Of a stretch of 40,302 nt of DNA, positions 29,027 to 37,980 are shown in pieces. Position numbers and translations under genes: made by a program. The notes beneath the pieces were generated by a model that was not told the DNA's origin, did not search any database, and worked only from the letters and a program-made list of their open reading frames with translations. The stretch is from assembly GCA_017995075.1 (NCBI GenBank), contig JAGOJO010000013.1, positions 1 to 40,302 on the forward strand, in the 5' to 3' direction. The first letter of the stretch is position 1; every line of letters begins with the position of its first letter. The DNA is from Bacteroidia bacterium (lineage in GTDB: Bacteria; Bacteroidota; Bacteroidia; AKYH767-A; OLB10).

Positions 29027-29641
29027 TCAATACTGAAGATAGTAAAGCAGTCCTAGTTCTATTGTAAACCCTGCAATGAAACCGGTATAAACCTGTGAAG
29101 GCGTATGACTGGATCGGTATAATCGTGCTGCTGCAATAATACCTGCAGCAATTGCGAGGAGTATGGTGATATCAAGCACTTTCATGTGAAAAAACTTCCC
29201 ATATCCGTAAAACAATCCCATCAATCCTCCGATACCAATCATGTGAATACTGATTTTCCATCGTAAGTTAATAATGAAAGCAAGTAGAATCGCAATGCCG
29301 GCACCAACTATCGTTAATGCAAACAATCGTGGAAGAGGAAGACGAAACAGTAAATATACGGTAGCTACATAGCAGCTTAATGTAATCAGGTATGGTATGC
29401 TCCTTTCTTTGCGGTCTTCCATCTCCATACTGCTGATCCATCCTTTTTGCCACATCATCCAGGTGAGTGATGCCGGTAGGAGTGCAGTGCTGATGAAAAT
29501 AACTAGATACAGGTATTGTTGAAACTTATCAGGTACAGCGTACGTCAGATAGTTGTCGCTGTTCAGCAATAGCCATGTAGCATATAGCGGAAGAAACAGT
29601 GGATGGAAGAGTAATGAGATAAAGTAGGACGCACTACGCAT
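29027..29641 (-). CDS. PAP2-like multi-pass membrane protein
   Basis: This is an integral membrane protein of 204 residues with about six hydrophobic segments. Its layout recalls type 2 phosphatidic acid phosphatases, with positions that line up with the three family motifs but have changed residues. Motif 1 is reduced to RKERSIPYL (about 77-85). Motif 2 reads SIHMIG (131-136) instead of PSGH. Motif 3 reads R173-x5-H179-x3-Q183 (ARLYRSSHTPSQ), with Gln where Asp is expected. It may be a phosphatase with altered chemistry or a non-catalytic relative. It starts 23 bases after the stop of rpoN on the same strand, so it is likely co-transcribed with it. Confidence 0.75.
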   Translation of the reverse strand: MRSASYFISLLFHPLFLPLYATWLLLNSDNYLTYAVPDKFQQYLYLVIFISTALLPASLTWMMWQKGWISSMEMEDRKERSIPYLITLSCYVATVYLLFRLPLPRLFALTIVGAGIAILLAFIINLRWKISIHMIGIGGLMGLFYGYGKFFHMKVLDITILLAIAAGIIAAARLYRSSHTPSQVYTGFIAGFTIELGLLYYLQY

Positions 29642-29664
29642 AGTGTTGCAAATATAATATAATC

Positions 29665-31194
29665 CTACACCTCTTTCCGTAAACGTGCTACAGGTATGTT
29701 CATCTGCTCTCTGTATTTTGCTACAGTACGGCGTGCGATATTGTACCCGGCTTTATTGAGGATCTCTGCGAGTTTCTCATCAGGGAGCGGATGTTTCTTA
29801 TCCTCCTTGCTGATATTGTCTTCGAGAATCTTCTTAATCTCCCTGCTGGAGGCTTCTTCACCACTATCGGTAGCCAAACCTTCGGAGAAGAAATATTTTA
29901 AAAGGAAGGTGCCGTAAGGTGTTTCTACATATTTACTGTTGGCGACACGCGACACAGTGGAGATATCGAGTCCGACCATGTCTGCAATGTCTTTTAAAAT
30001 CATCGGCTTTAAATCACGCTCATCTCCTTGCAGAAAATATTCCTTCTGGTAATTCATGATGGCGGTCATGGTGCCAAGCAGTGTATGCTGACGTTGCTTG
30101 ATGGCATCTATAAACCATTTTGCTGCATCTATTTTGGATTTGATAAATGCAACTGCATCTTTACTGTCCTTCTTTTTATCTTTTGCATAAGTCGACAACA
30201 TCTCCTGAAAAGAACGACTGATACGTAAATCCGGATCATTCTTGGAGTTGAGACTAAGCTCAAGTTGGTTATCGATGACGCTGAGGATAAAATCAGGGAT
30301 GATCTGCTGACTGGTACGCGTATCATCTGCTGATCCTCCACCCGGACGCGGATTCAGCGTGAGTATTTCGTTGATGGCTTCTTTGAGCTCGTCGTCGTTC
30401 AGACTTAACGATCGCTGAATTTTTTCGTAATGCTTTTTCGAGAACTCTTCGAAATATTCTTTGAGAATCTGGTAAGCAGTGTCGTGTGGAGGATGATCAA
30501 GATGCTTACGTTCTAATTGTAGCATCAGACATTCACGTAAATCCCGCGCAGCAATTCCGGGAGGGTCGAGGGTTTGAATAACCTTTAACGTTTCCTCGAG
30601 TTCCTTTTCGTTGGTTTGGATATTGCGTGTGAAAGCCAGATCATCCACGATGGAGTCAAGGTCGCGGCGGAGATATCCATCATCATCTAAACTCCCGATG
30701 AGATGCTCTGCCAACTGGTAATGATGATCATCAAGTGGTAATACACCTAAATTCCCGAGCAGATTATCCTGATAGGAAACACTTACGGTGATCGGTGTTT
30801 CGGGACGCTCATCATCGGCCGATGAATTGTTGGCGTTTAATTTATAGTAAGGAACATCATCGTCATCGATGTAATCCGCTACATCTACATCTTCATTGCG
30901 GATAGCTTCCGATAAAGCTTCGGCTTCCGCATCGTCGGCTGATTCAGTGCGCTCTTCTCGTTCTGTTTCTTCATCCTCTGCATTGAACTCATCACGCTCG
31001 TCGATATCATCCTGCTGTGCTTCTTCCTCGGCAATGTCGTCCGGACTCCCTTCTTCCAAAGCCGGATTAATCTCCAGTTCTTCCTTGATCCGTTGTTCCA
31101 AAGCAGCCGTCGGCACCTGCAACAGTTTCATCAATTGAATCTGTTGGGGCGATAGCTTTTGAAGTAGCTTCTGATGTAATCCTAATTTTTGCAT
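29665..31194 (-). CDS. rpoN: RNA polymerase sigma-54 factor
   Basis: Sigma-54, 509 residues, directs RNA polymerase to -24/-12 promoters that need an AAA+ activator. Region I is the Gln/Leu-rich N-terminus (LGLHQKLLQKLSPQQIQLMK). Region II is a long acidic linker (about 50-120, rich in Asp/Glu). The core-binding and HTH parts follow (VGLDISTVSRVANSKYVETP), and the diagnostic RpoN box ARRTVAKYRE lies at about 487-496. All parts are intact. No sigma-54 activator gene is in the window, and I found no intergenic -24/-12 promoter. The gene heads a minus-strand pair with the PAP2-like protein. A near-match -7 (plus strand CGAAAATA at 31204-31211) lies just before the ATG. Confidence 0.97.
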   Translation of the reverse strand: MQKLGLHQKLLQKLSPQQIQLMKLLQVPTAALEQRIKEELEINPALEEGSPDDIAEEEAQQDDIDERDEFNAEDEETEREERTESADDAEAEALSEAIRNEDVDVADYIDDDDVPYYKLNANNSSADDERPETPITVSVSYQDNLLGNLGVLPLDDHHYQLAEHLIGSLDDDGYLRRDLDSIVDDLAFTRNIQTNEKELEETLKVIQTLDPPGIAARDLRECLMLQLERKHLDHPPHDTAYQILKEYFEEFSKKHYEKIQRSLSLNDDELKEAINEILTLNPRPGGGSADDTRTSQQIIPDFILSVIDNQLELSLNSKNDPDLRISRSFQEMLSTYAKDKKKDSKDAVAFIKSKIDAAKWFIDAIKQRQHTLLGTMTAIMNYQKEYFLQGDERDLKPMILKDIADMVGLDISTVSRVANSKYVETPYGTFLLKYFFSEGLATDSGEEASSREIKKILEDNISKEDKKHPLPDEKLAEILNKAGYNIARRTVAKYREQMNIPVARLRKEV

Positions 31195-31231
31195 ACGATG
31201 CTACGAAAATAACGAATGTGGGTGTGAAAGG

Positions 31232-31256
31232 GGGGATTTTTAGGGTAAAAATCCCC
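31232..31256. repeat. Perfect hairpin between rpoN and the beta-helix gene
   Basis: GGGGATTTTT (31232-31241) and AAAAATCCCC (31247-31256) form a 10-bp stem with an AGGGT loop, 38 bases upstream of the rpoN ATG. Seven A follow on the plus strand, so it is not a canonical terminator for either direction. It could be an operator or act in the rpoN leader. Confidence 0.6.
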
Positions 31257-31293
31257 AAAAAAAGGGTTGGATTAGGGCTAATGGTGGCAGAAA

Positions 31294-34200
31294 TTGAAAT
31301 TTGTTATTCATATCGTAGAAAATACTTCATATTTATTATCTTTAAGTAAATTTACTAAACTAAACTATTATGAAATTTACCCCCCCCCCCAACTCAGACC
31401 ACAAGTCTTAATTTCATTTTCTAAACAGGTATTTGGTTTAACTTATAAGGTATCAAAAGCCTTTATAGAATACAGAAAGTACTGCATTTATTATATCAAC
31501 GATTTCATTCAAAGAATACTAATAAAAATTACCAGTGGTAAAGAAATACGAAATTACACCTCCCAATTTTGTGTTTTAATCATGTTGTTTCATTCTAATA
31601 TCATTGCTCAAACTGTGGCTCCTTGTCCTCCATTCTCAGGAGCTAATTCAATAGATCTTTCTAATCAATTTGGAAGCGGATCCAATACATCTTCAAGCTT
31701 ATTTGCCTATCAGAGTACTATAGGGTCATTTTTGAATGCAGGCATTACACCGCTTTCGAATAATTGGTGGAGAAACGATTTACCTCCTAGTTGGTTTCCG
31801 AATGCTTATGGGGGTAATACTACAAATATTCAGTTTACTGCACAAAACTATCCAAATCCGAATACAGGGAAAGAAATTCGTATTACCGGGGACTTTATTG
31901 TTGATCAAAGCATTGCTATACAGTATTCTGAAATTAAAATGGGCACTGGAGCAAGGATCATTATCAAGCCAGGTGCCTTGTTAGATTTAAAAACATGCTG
32001 GGTTCACTCTTGCGATGAAGCTTCCTCCATGTGGGAGGGTATTATTGTCGAATCCGGTGGATTTCTACGAATTACGGCATCTACACTTGTCGAAGATGGC
32101 ATTACTGCCATCACTGCATTGAACAATTCTTTCATTGATATTTCAGTTTCGAATTTTAATAGAAATTATATAGGTATTAAACTGGATGGCCCGGTGGTGA
32201 ATGGCACAGCAGTGAACACAACCGGAAATGGTGTAAATATCGAGCGTACAAGTTTTTCATGTGTTAATATTTCGATGTTGATTTTGGGTGGTTCAATCTT
32301 GACTTCGGGTGTGGTGAATCTTGCTGGACCCTATTTGCCTTTAACCCTCAAAGCGCCTTATTCCAACAAGCGAAGTTATATTGGTATTTTGGTAAATGGC
32401 ATAGCTCAGAGTAATATGCCACATATTGGAAGGACTTATCAATCAAACGCAAAGAACCAGTTTGTCAATTTGACGACCGGGATAAAGGTTGAAAATTCCT
32501 TTGCACTTATATTAAATAGTCATTTCTATGATGTGAACCCTGATCCGGGTATTACAAATTCAAATGGCATTGCAATAGATATTAACGGGGTTTATTCGGG
32601 CGGGAGCCCTAATACAACACAATTTAATACTACCATTGGCGATGATATCCCTTCTACATTGTATGATCAATGTACCTTTTATAACGTTGTAGCCGGTGTA
32701 AGGGTACGAAATGCCAGCGATATAAGTATCTTTAATACATTTTTTGATAATCTGATCACAAGCCCGATCATTCTGGATAGAATAAGAGGAGGCAGGATTA
32801 TGGTGAAAAATAATACAATCCGAAATTATACAACGAAAGGGCTTTCCATATTGAACTGTATCAACAATCTTCAATTGGAGGTACATGGAAATACCTTCGA
32901 TTTGAGTTTAAACACAGGGTATTCGGGATTGAGTAAATTTGGTGAAACCGGTATTTATCTCATCAATACACCGATTGCCTATAGCGGTGCATTCATCAGT
33001 GAAAACACCTTTAGTAATCTTCGGCATGGCGTTTATTGTAATGGCGCAAGAACTTCCACTATCACAAGCAATACTGTTTCGTATAATCGCCCTTGGTCGG
33101 TTATGCAGAATAACCTGCATGCCGGTTTCTGGCTGGACAACACGGATAATGTGCGTATATACTTTAATCTCGTGGAGTATAATGCTACCAGAGCGGCACA
33201 GGTGCCCTCGGGTTCTTCCATTGCACAGGATCTTCGCGGACTTGTACTAAAAGCAACCACGAATACATTAGTTGCGTCTAATGTTTTTAGAAATACCGGC
33301 CGTCCTGTCAGGTGTGTGGATAATATTTTGAATACCTACTTTAACTGCAATGAATTCGATGGCTCCTTTGATGCCTGGCAGTTTCAGAATGTGGATTTAT
33401 CTGTACAAGGCGGACCGTCTAAACCTACCGGCAATATATGGAAAAACTACCCGCGTGTAAACTCTTCCGCAATAAATAAAGTGGCAGGGTATATCAGTTT
33501 TCTTACCGACTACTATTACAGCCCGGTCACGGCCGGTGCAATAACGCAAATTCCGCTGCCGAACGGATGTTTTAATTTTGTGGAAAAAATAGCAACCGGG
33601 ACAAGCCCCTGTCAGGATCAACAACTGGATGATAGTGGAGGAGATGTGCTGGATTTTGTGCTTGGTGATACAATAAATGTGTCGAACGATTCCCTTTTAT
33701 CAGAAGAACGTCGACGCTGGACGGCCTATCTGTTAGCATCCGATTCCCTCCGTGCCTTGCCTGATTATCAGAACTGGTTTCAGCAAATGGAAGGTGCTGA
33801 GTCGCGTATTTATGCCAATCTGGTGGATTCGGCGTATGAACGGTCACTGATTGTTGAAGACTTACGGCAACTGAGTGGATTTAAGTCACCGGAGTTCCAA
33901 TACAAACGTGATTTGTTTTTACATGCCCTTGTCAACCAGCTCTCGGAAGAGGATGAAGATGAATCATACGATACCTTGCAACTTGAAACCCTGGCGAATA
34001 CTCCGGCATGGTCAGGCACCAGTGCAGTTTTTCTTGCAAGAGCAATATTATCAGAGGAGGTAGATGACGAGGATCTGGGATTAAGACTTTTACAATATGC
34101 AAATCAGAAAAACCCTTGTTCAATAACAGTTATAATAGAGCATCAGGATTTAAAAATTGTTACTACCGATGCCTATATCGTAGAGTTGTATTCAGCCGAT

Positions 34201-34332
34201 GGGCGATTAATGTCAAGGACTTCTCTCACTGGCGATAAGTTAATCTCCTTATCCGATTATGATCAAATTGGATTTTACAGGGCTTATTCAGCAAATTGCA
34301 CTACCACCGGTAAATGGATACTTGTACGATGA
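31294..34332 (+). CDS. Secreted beta-helix protein behind a poly-C tract
   Basis: The reading frame opens with a TTG at 31294, but this start is doubtful. The mature part begins near NIIAQTVAPC (about residue 105), after a hydrophobic stretch (FCVLIMLFHSN). Residues ~200-680 hold right-handed parallel beta-helix repeats (many N-x-F/I-x-N turns, e.g. ISENTFSNLRHGVYCNGART). An acidic helical region (about 790-930) and a diverged T9SS-like tail follow (AYIVELYSADGRLMSRTSLT ... IGFYRAYS). The only plausible ATG (31370) is out of frame by one base because of an 11-C run at 31380-31390; 12 C would join it to this frame. No other in-frame ATG, GTG or TTG lies between the tract and base 31582. The next gene overlaps by ATGA, so both may be translationally coupled. 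Binding or degradation of polysaccharide is possible but not shown. Confidence 0.75.
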   Translation: MKFVIHIVENTSYLLSLSKFTKLNYYEIYPPPQLRPQVLISFSKQVFGLTYKVSKAFIEYRKYCIYYINDFIQRILIKITSGKEIRNYTSQFCVLIMLFHSNIIAQTVAPCPPFSGANSIDLSNQFGSGSNTSSSLFAYQSTIGSFLNAGITPLSNNWWRNDLPPSWFPNAYGGNTTNIQFTAQNYPNPNTGKEIRITGDFIVDQSIAIQYSEIKMGTGARIIIKPGALLDLKTCWVHSCDEASSMWEGIIVESGGFLRITASTLVEDGITAITALNNSFIDISVSNFNRNYIGIKLDGPVVNGTAVNTTGNGVNIERTSFSCVNISMLILGGSILTSGVVNLAGPYLPLTLKAPYSNKRSYIGILVNGIAQSNMPHIGRTYQSNAKNQFVNLTTGIKVENSFALILNSHFYDVNPDPGITNSNGIAIDINGVYSGGSPNTTQFNTTIGDDIPSTLYDQCTFYNVVAGVRVRNASDISIFNTFFDNLITSPIILDRIRGGRIMVKNNTIRNYTTKGLSILNCINNLQLEVHGNTFDLSLNTGYSGLSKFGETGIYLINTPIAYSGAFISENTFSNLRHGVYCNGARTSTITSNTVSYNRPWSVMQNNLHAGFWLDNTDNVRIYFNLVEYNATRAAQVPSGSSIAQDLRGLVLKATTNTLVASNVFRNTGRPVRCVDNILNTYFNCNEFDGSFDAWQFQNVDLSVQGGPSKPTGNIWKNYPRVNSSAINKVAGYISFLTDYYYSPVTAGAITQIPLPNGCFNFVEKIATGTSPCQDQQLDDSGGDVLDFVLGDTINVSNDSLLSEERRRWTAYLLASDSLRALPDYQNWFQQMEGAESRIYANLVDSAYERSLIVEDLRQLSGFKSPEFQYKRDLFLHALVNQLSEEDEDESYDTLQLETLANTPAWSGTSAVFLARAILSEEVDDEDLGLRLLQYANQKNPCSITVIIEHQDLKIVTTDAYIVELYSADGRLMSRTSLTGDKLISLSDYDQIGFYRAYSANCTTTGKWILVR
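31380..31390 (+). repeat. Homopolymeric C(11) tract at the 5' end of a secreted-protein gene
   Basis: Eleven consecutive C follow ATGAAATTTA (31370-31379). With 11 C the ATG frame ends after 13 codons at 31409-31411. With 12 (or 9) it fuses to the long frame below. This is the layout of a slippage-prone contingency tract, though a length miscall in sequencing would look the same. Confidence 0.9.
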
Positions 34333-35828
34333 GAGCGACCATCATTTTGTTTTGGCTGATGATTTCATCTTCGCTTAACGCCCAGTTCACCAATTGGAAC
34401 TGGGCGTTTGGGGATAGTTGTGGGATGCGGTTTAATAGTACCGGTATTGATTCTAATTATATCACGGCCGTAAATTCAAGAGGGACGTGTGCCAGTATAT
34501 CAGATGCCGGAGGTAATATGTTGTTTTATGCTAGTTCTCCTGAGCCAAATGTATTTCTAAGTCCTAATTTATTTATGGGAGTCATTTTCAACCGGAATCA
34601 CCAGGTGATGCAAAACGGATTGTACATTACCGGTTCTGCATGGTACAATGAAATGGTAATACTACCAGATCCGGGAAATGGGAATGAATTCTATGTATTC
34701 ACTGCCGGAATTACTTCATCCATCAACCCCGGGCTACGCTATACAAAAGTGGATGTAAGCCAGAACGGAGGCTTAGGTACAGTGACACAAAAAAACGTGA
34801 TGCTGGATCCCATGCAAATCAATGACGGAATCATAGCCGTGAAACACGGAAATGGGCGCGATTGGTGGTTGATTTACAAACATGGTTTTCCTCAAAATGA
34901 TTCGATGTGCAGAGTGTTAGTATCACCCAATGGAGTCTCATTGCAACCGGTTCAGCAAATCGGTACTTTCATGGAGTCGAGCGCATATCGCATGTCGATC
35001 AATCCGGCAGGGGACCTGATTGCAGGTGTTACGGTAAGGGGCGTTATAGAGCTATTTGATTTTGACCGCTGCACAGGTTTGTTAAGCAATCATCGATATC
35101 TCAAAAATAATTTAGGAACAAATGATGAGAAAGAACGATTCTGGAGTGTGGAATTTAGTAGTAGCAGTCGCTATTTATATGTCGCCACTGCAGATTGGAC
35201 CAGCTATCTCTACCAATTTGATCTGCAAAATGCTAACCCCTGGGCTTCGCGTGTATTACTGGATTCCATTGATGTTCCACTTGCACCCGCCAGTACTATT
35301 CGCCGGGGACCGGATAACCGAATCTATCGTGCCATCGCCTGGAACAACGGTTTATCATATAACTACCCATATCCCGATTCCGCCTGGAATATATACAACA
35401 CCCACCTGAGTGTCATCAACCATCCGGACAGTGCCGGTTTAGCATGCGATTACCAGCCTTTCAGTGTGTATTTGCCCGGCTGCAGAACATATCTGGGTCT
35501 GCCCAACAATCCGGATTATACCTTGGGTCCGCTGGCAGGAAGTCCCTGCGATACCTTAGCCATTGGCGTAGAAGAATTGCAAGAGGAGATCGTTCGCATC
35601 ATTCCTAACCCTGCAACTACAGAAATAAAACTTGAGTCTTCATCTGGTAACATCCGGGACGGCACCCTCTATCGCATCAACGACATCACCGGCCGAACGA
35701 AGTTAACTGGCTATCTCCTAGGTGAAACCTCTACAATAAATGTCCAGTCCTTAGTCCCCGGAGTTTATCTGTTGGAAATGTACTCAGAAAAGGGTAACTC
35801 AATGGCCAGGTTTGTCAAGATGGAATAA
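34329..35828 (+). CDS. Exported WD40/propeller-like protein with T9SS tail
   Basis: From the ATG at 34329 the product is 499 residues. The ATG overlaps the previous gene's TGA (ATGA), which argues for this start over an upstream in-frame codon and for translational coupling. A signal peptide is clear (MRATIILFWLMISSSLNAQ). The body (about 20-400) shows beta-propeller-like repeats, e.g. GDLIAGVTVRGVIELFDFDR and FSSSSRYLYVATADWTSYLY, in the style of WD40-like T9SS proteins. The end is a T9SS type A sorting domain (IIPNPATTEIKLES ... LVPGVYLLEMY). No catalytic residues can be named; the role is unknown. Its stop is 4 bases from the converging asnS stop, and no terminator is visible in that gap. 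Confidence 0.88.
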   Translation: MRATIILFWLMISSSLNAQFTNWNWAFGDSCGMRFNSTGIDSNYITAVNSRGTCASISDAGGNMLFYASSPEPNVFLSPNLFMGVIFNRNHQVMQNGLYITGSAWYNEMVILPDPGNGNEFYVFTAGITSSINPGLRYTKVDVSQNGGLGTVTQKNVMLDPMQINDGIIAVKHGNGRDWWLIYKHGFPQNDSMCRVLVSPNGVSLQPVQQIGTFMESSAYRMSINPAGDLIAGVTVRGVIELFDFDRCTGLLSNHRYLKNNLGTNDEKERFWSVEFSSSSRYLYVATADWTSYLYQFDLQNANPWASRVLLDSIDVPLAPASTIRRGPDNRIYRAIAWNNGLSYNYPYPDSAWNIYNTHLSVINHPDSAGLACDYQPFSVYLPGCRTYLGLPNNPDYTLGPLAGSPCDTLAIGVEELQEEIVRIIPNPATTEIKLESSSGNIRDGTLYRINDITGRTKLTGYLLGETSTINVQSLVPGVYLLEMYSEKGNSMARFVKME

Positions 35829-35832
35829 TTCA

Positions 35833-37218
35833 TCAAAACTCCGCATTCTTCGGCGTGCGTGGGAATGGAATTACGTCGCGGATGTTGTTCATGCCGGTTA
35901 CAAAAAGTACCAGTCGTTCGAAGCCGAGTCCAAATCCGGCGTGTGGGCACGATCCGAATTTACGTGTTTCGAGATACCACCAGAGACTCTCCTCGTGGAT
36001 GCCCATTTCTTTTACGCGTGCATAAAGTTTGTCGTAGTTGTCTTCACGCTGTGATCCGCCAATGATCTCTCCGATCCAAGGAAACAAAACATCCATCGCA
36101 CGCACAGTTTTTCCGTCGTCGTTTTGTTTCATGTAAAACGCTTTGATGTGCTTTGGATAATCGGTGAGAATAACCGGACCTTTGAAATGTTCTACGAGAT
36201 AGTTTTCGTGCTCTTTCTGCAGATCTGTTCCCCATTCAACCTTGAATTCAAATTTGTTGTTGAGCGGAATCAAAATATCTACTGCAGCCGTGTAGGATAA
36301 TCGGGTGAATGGCTTTTCAACTACCGATTGCAATCGCGCGAGAAGCTCTTTGTCATACATGTTGTTGAGGAACTCGAGATCGTCGTGGCAGTTGTCAAGC
36401 GCGTATTTTACGAGGTATTTCAACATGTCTTCAGCAAGATCCATGTTGTCTTCGATTTCGTAAAAAGCCATCTCCGGTTCGATCATCCAGAACTCAGCAA
36501 GATGTCGCGGTGTATTGGAGTTTTCAGCGCGGAAAGTCGGTCCAAACGTGTAGATCTTTCCGAGTGCCAGCGCACCAAGCTCTCCTTCCAGCTGTCCGGA
36601 TACTGTCAGGTTGGTTTCTTTACCGAAGAAGTCCTGGCTGTAGTCAATGCCTCCGTCTTCTGTACGCGGTGGATTTTTCAAATCAAAATTGGTGACATGG
36701 AACATCTCTCCGGCTCCCTCTGCATCCGAACCGGTAATGATGGGAGAGTGGAGATAGTAAAATCCACGATCGTTGAAATATTTATGAATCGCATAAGCCA
36801 TGTTATGACGGATGCGCAGTACTGCACCGAATGTATTAGTGCGCGGACGCAAATGCGCGATCTCCCTCAGAAACTCGAGGGTATGACCTTTCTTCTGCAA
36901 AGGATAAGTTTCCGGATCAGCTTCTCCGTAAACAAGCAATTCGTTTACCTGCATCTCTGTGGCCTGTCCCGATCCTGCAGAAGCAACAATGGTCCCTTTT
37001 GCACGGATACAGGCACCGGTGCTGATACGCTTCAAAAGATCCTCATCGAAATTATTCGGATCGACCACCAACTGCAGATTATGGATAGTACTGCCATCGT
37101 TCAGGGCGATGAAAGCCACGTTTTTATTGCCGCGCTTGGTGCGAACCCATCCTTTTGCGATGGCCGTGTTGCCGATAGATGCAGCGTTGAGAAGCTCTTT
37201 AACTGATGTATGTTCCAT
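35833..37218 (-). CDS. asnS: Asparagine--tRNA ligase (class II)
   Basis: Cytosolic class IIb synthetase, 461 residues from the ATG at 37218, which charges tRNA-Asn. The N-terminal OB-fold anticodon domain (about 15-110: [20 protein letters not shown]) precedes the catalytic core. The core has motif 2 with [20 protein letters not shown] and motif 3 with [15 protein letters not shown], and ends in [16 protein letters not shown] as usual for AsnRS. A longer frame to 37281 exists but would run through the putative -7 box at 37279-37286; the 461-residue form has the normal family length. It is probably monocistronic. Confidence 0.97.
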   Translation of the reverse strand: MEHTSVKELLNAASIGNTAIAKGWVRTKRGNKNVAFIALNDGSTIHNLQLVVDPNNFDEDLLKRISTGACIRAKGTIVASAGSGQATEMQVNELLVYGEADPETYPLQKKGHTLEFLREIAHLRPRTNTFGAVLRIRHNMAYAIHKYFNDRGFYYLHSPIITGSDAEGAGEMFHVTNFDLKNPPRTEDGGIDYSQDFFGKETNLTVSGQLEGELGALALGKIYTFGPTFRAENSNTPRHLAEFWMIEPEMAFYEIEDNMDLAEDMLKYLVKYALDNCHDDLEFLNNMYDKELLARLQSVVEKPFTRLSYTAAVDILIPLNNKFEFKVEWGTDLQKEHENYLVEHFKGPVILTDYPKHIKAFYMKQNDDGKTVRAMDVLFPWIGEIIGGSQREDNYDKLYARVKEMGIHEESLWWYLETRKFGSCPHAGFGLGFERLVLFVTGMNNIRDVIPFPRTPKNAEF

Positions 37219-37278
37219 ATTACTAATATGCTGATTCCTAACTGTTTTTAACCGTGTTGTCTGTGGATTCACGGCGGG

Positions 37279-37286
37279 CAAATGTA
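37279..37286 (-). promoter_or_regulatory. asnS: -7 element (TACATTTG) of asnS
   Basis: The plus strand reads CAAATGTA, an exact TAnnTTTG on the minus strand, 60 bases before the asnS ATG. No TTG at the canonical -33 distance. Confidence 0.5.
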
Positions 37287-37356
37287 GGGCTTAATTTGCT
37301 CTTGATAAAATTGGATTTGAATAATGATGATTTACGACTTAAAAGTGATTTAAAAT

Positions 37357-37980
37357 TCAAGTTGATCTTAGCATTGCGTTAACTTCTTTGATAATTGAAT
37401 CTTTCACTTCATCCCAACTGATTGGATTCTTCATCCATTGAATTTCCGGGTCATTTTCTGCATCATTGAAAAATATTAAGCTTCGGGTGGCCATAAGTGT
37501 GTTGCCATCAGTAAACCGTGTAGAATAAAATTCAAAAATCTGGTTTAAAGTAAACGTCTTTAGTAAACAATATAAGTCAATAAAATCCCTCCTTCTTCCT
37601 CTGCCTGTTATAGCATGAATTTTCATGGCTGCAATATCTTTCAAGCCTGTTAGTTTAATGGTATCGATCAATAGAGGTGGTTCTATGTTTTTATAATTGT
37701 GTCGAACAAAATCTACCTTAATCCCATCTATGAAAAGTACTAATATTCTCTTAGATTGTGATGTTACCTGAATTTTGCCAATACCGTTTAATGCTTCAAG
37801 TATTTGCTCGTTTGGAATAAATGAATCTGAAAAAAAATCCAGGTCGTAAGAAATTCTATGACCAATTTGTAACGAAAGAGACGTGCCTCCCGCAAGTTGA
37901 AAATTAGAAAGTTCCGGTAATGCAGAAATTTTTTGCAAAAGCTGGAATGTCTGCTCAGCTACTGTCTCTCTGTATAACAT
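37357..37980 (-). CDS. AbiEii/AbiGii-like nucleotidyltransferase (probable toxin)
   Basis: This is a 207-residue protein of the AbiEii toxin-type nucleotidyltransferase family. The signature is plain: GGTSLSLQIGHRISYDLDFF, giving the GG-T/S turn (31-34) and the metal-binding Asp46-x-Asp48, a third acidic residue at about Asp90 (IKVDFVRH), and the GLKDIAAMKIHAITGRGRRRDFIDLY block (112-137) typical of the family. In characterised type IV systems (AbiE, MenAT) such enzymes modify tRNA or proteins and stop growth. Its start overlaps the upstream gene by 22 bases, indicating tight co-expression. The region is more AT-rich than the flanking asnS and dxs, consistent with lateral gain. Toxin activity is inferred from family and context. 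Confidence 0.85.
   Translation of the reverse strand: MLYRETVAEQTFQLLQKISALPELSNFQLAGGTSLSLQIGHRISYDLDFFSDSFIPNEQILEALNGIGKIQVTSQSKRILVLFIDGIKVDFVRHNYKNIEPPLLIDTIKLTGLKDIAAMKIHAITGRGRRRDFIDLYCLLKTFTLNQIFEFYSTRFTDGNTLMATRSLIFFNDAENDPEIQWMKNPISWDEVKDSIIKEVNAMLRST

Noticed and set aside
31294-31296. TTG at 31294 as the true start of the beta-helix protein
   Set aside because: It would give a ~105-residue leader before the hydrophobic stretch, with no nearby promoter box; kept only as the formal limit of the open frame.
36328-37206. A 292-codon plus-strand open frame opposite asnS
   Set aside because: It is an antisense shadow of a fully conserved synthetase; no family resemblance.
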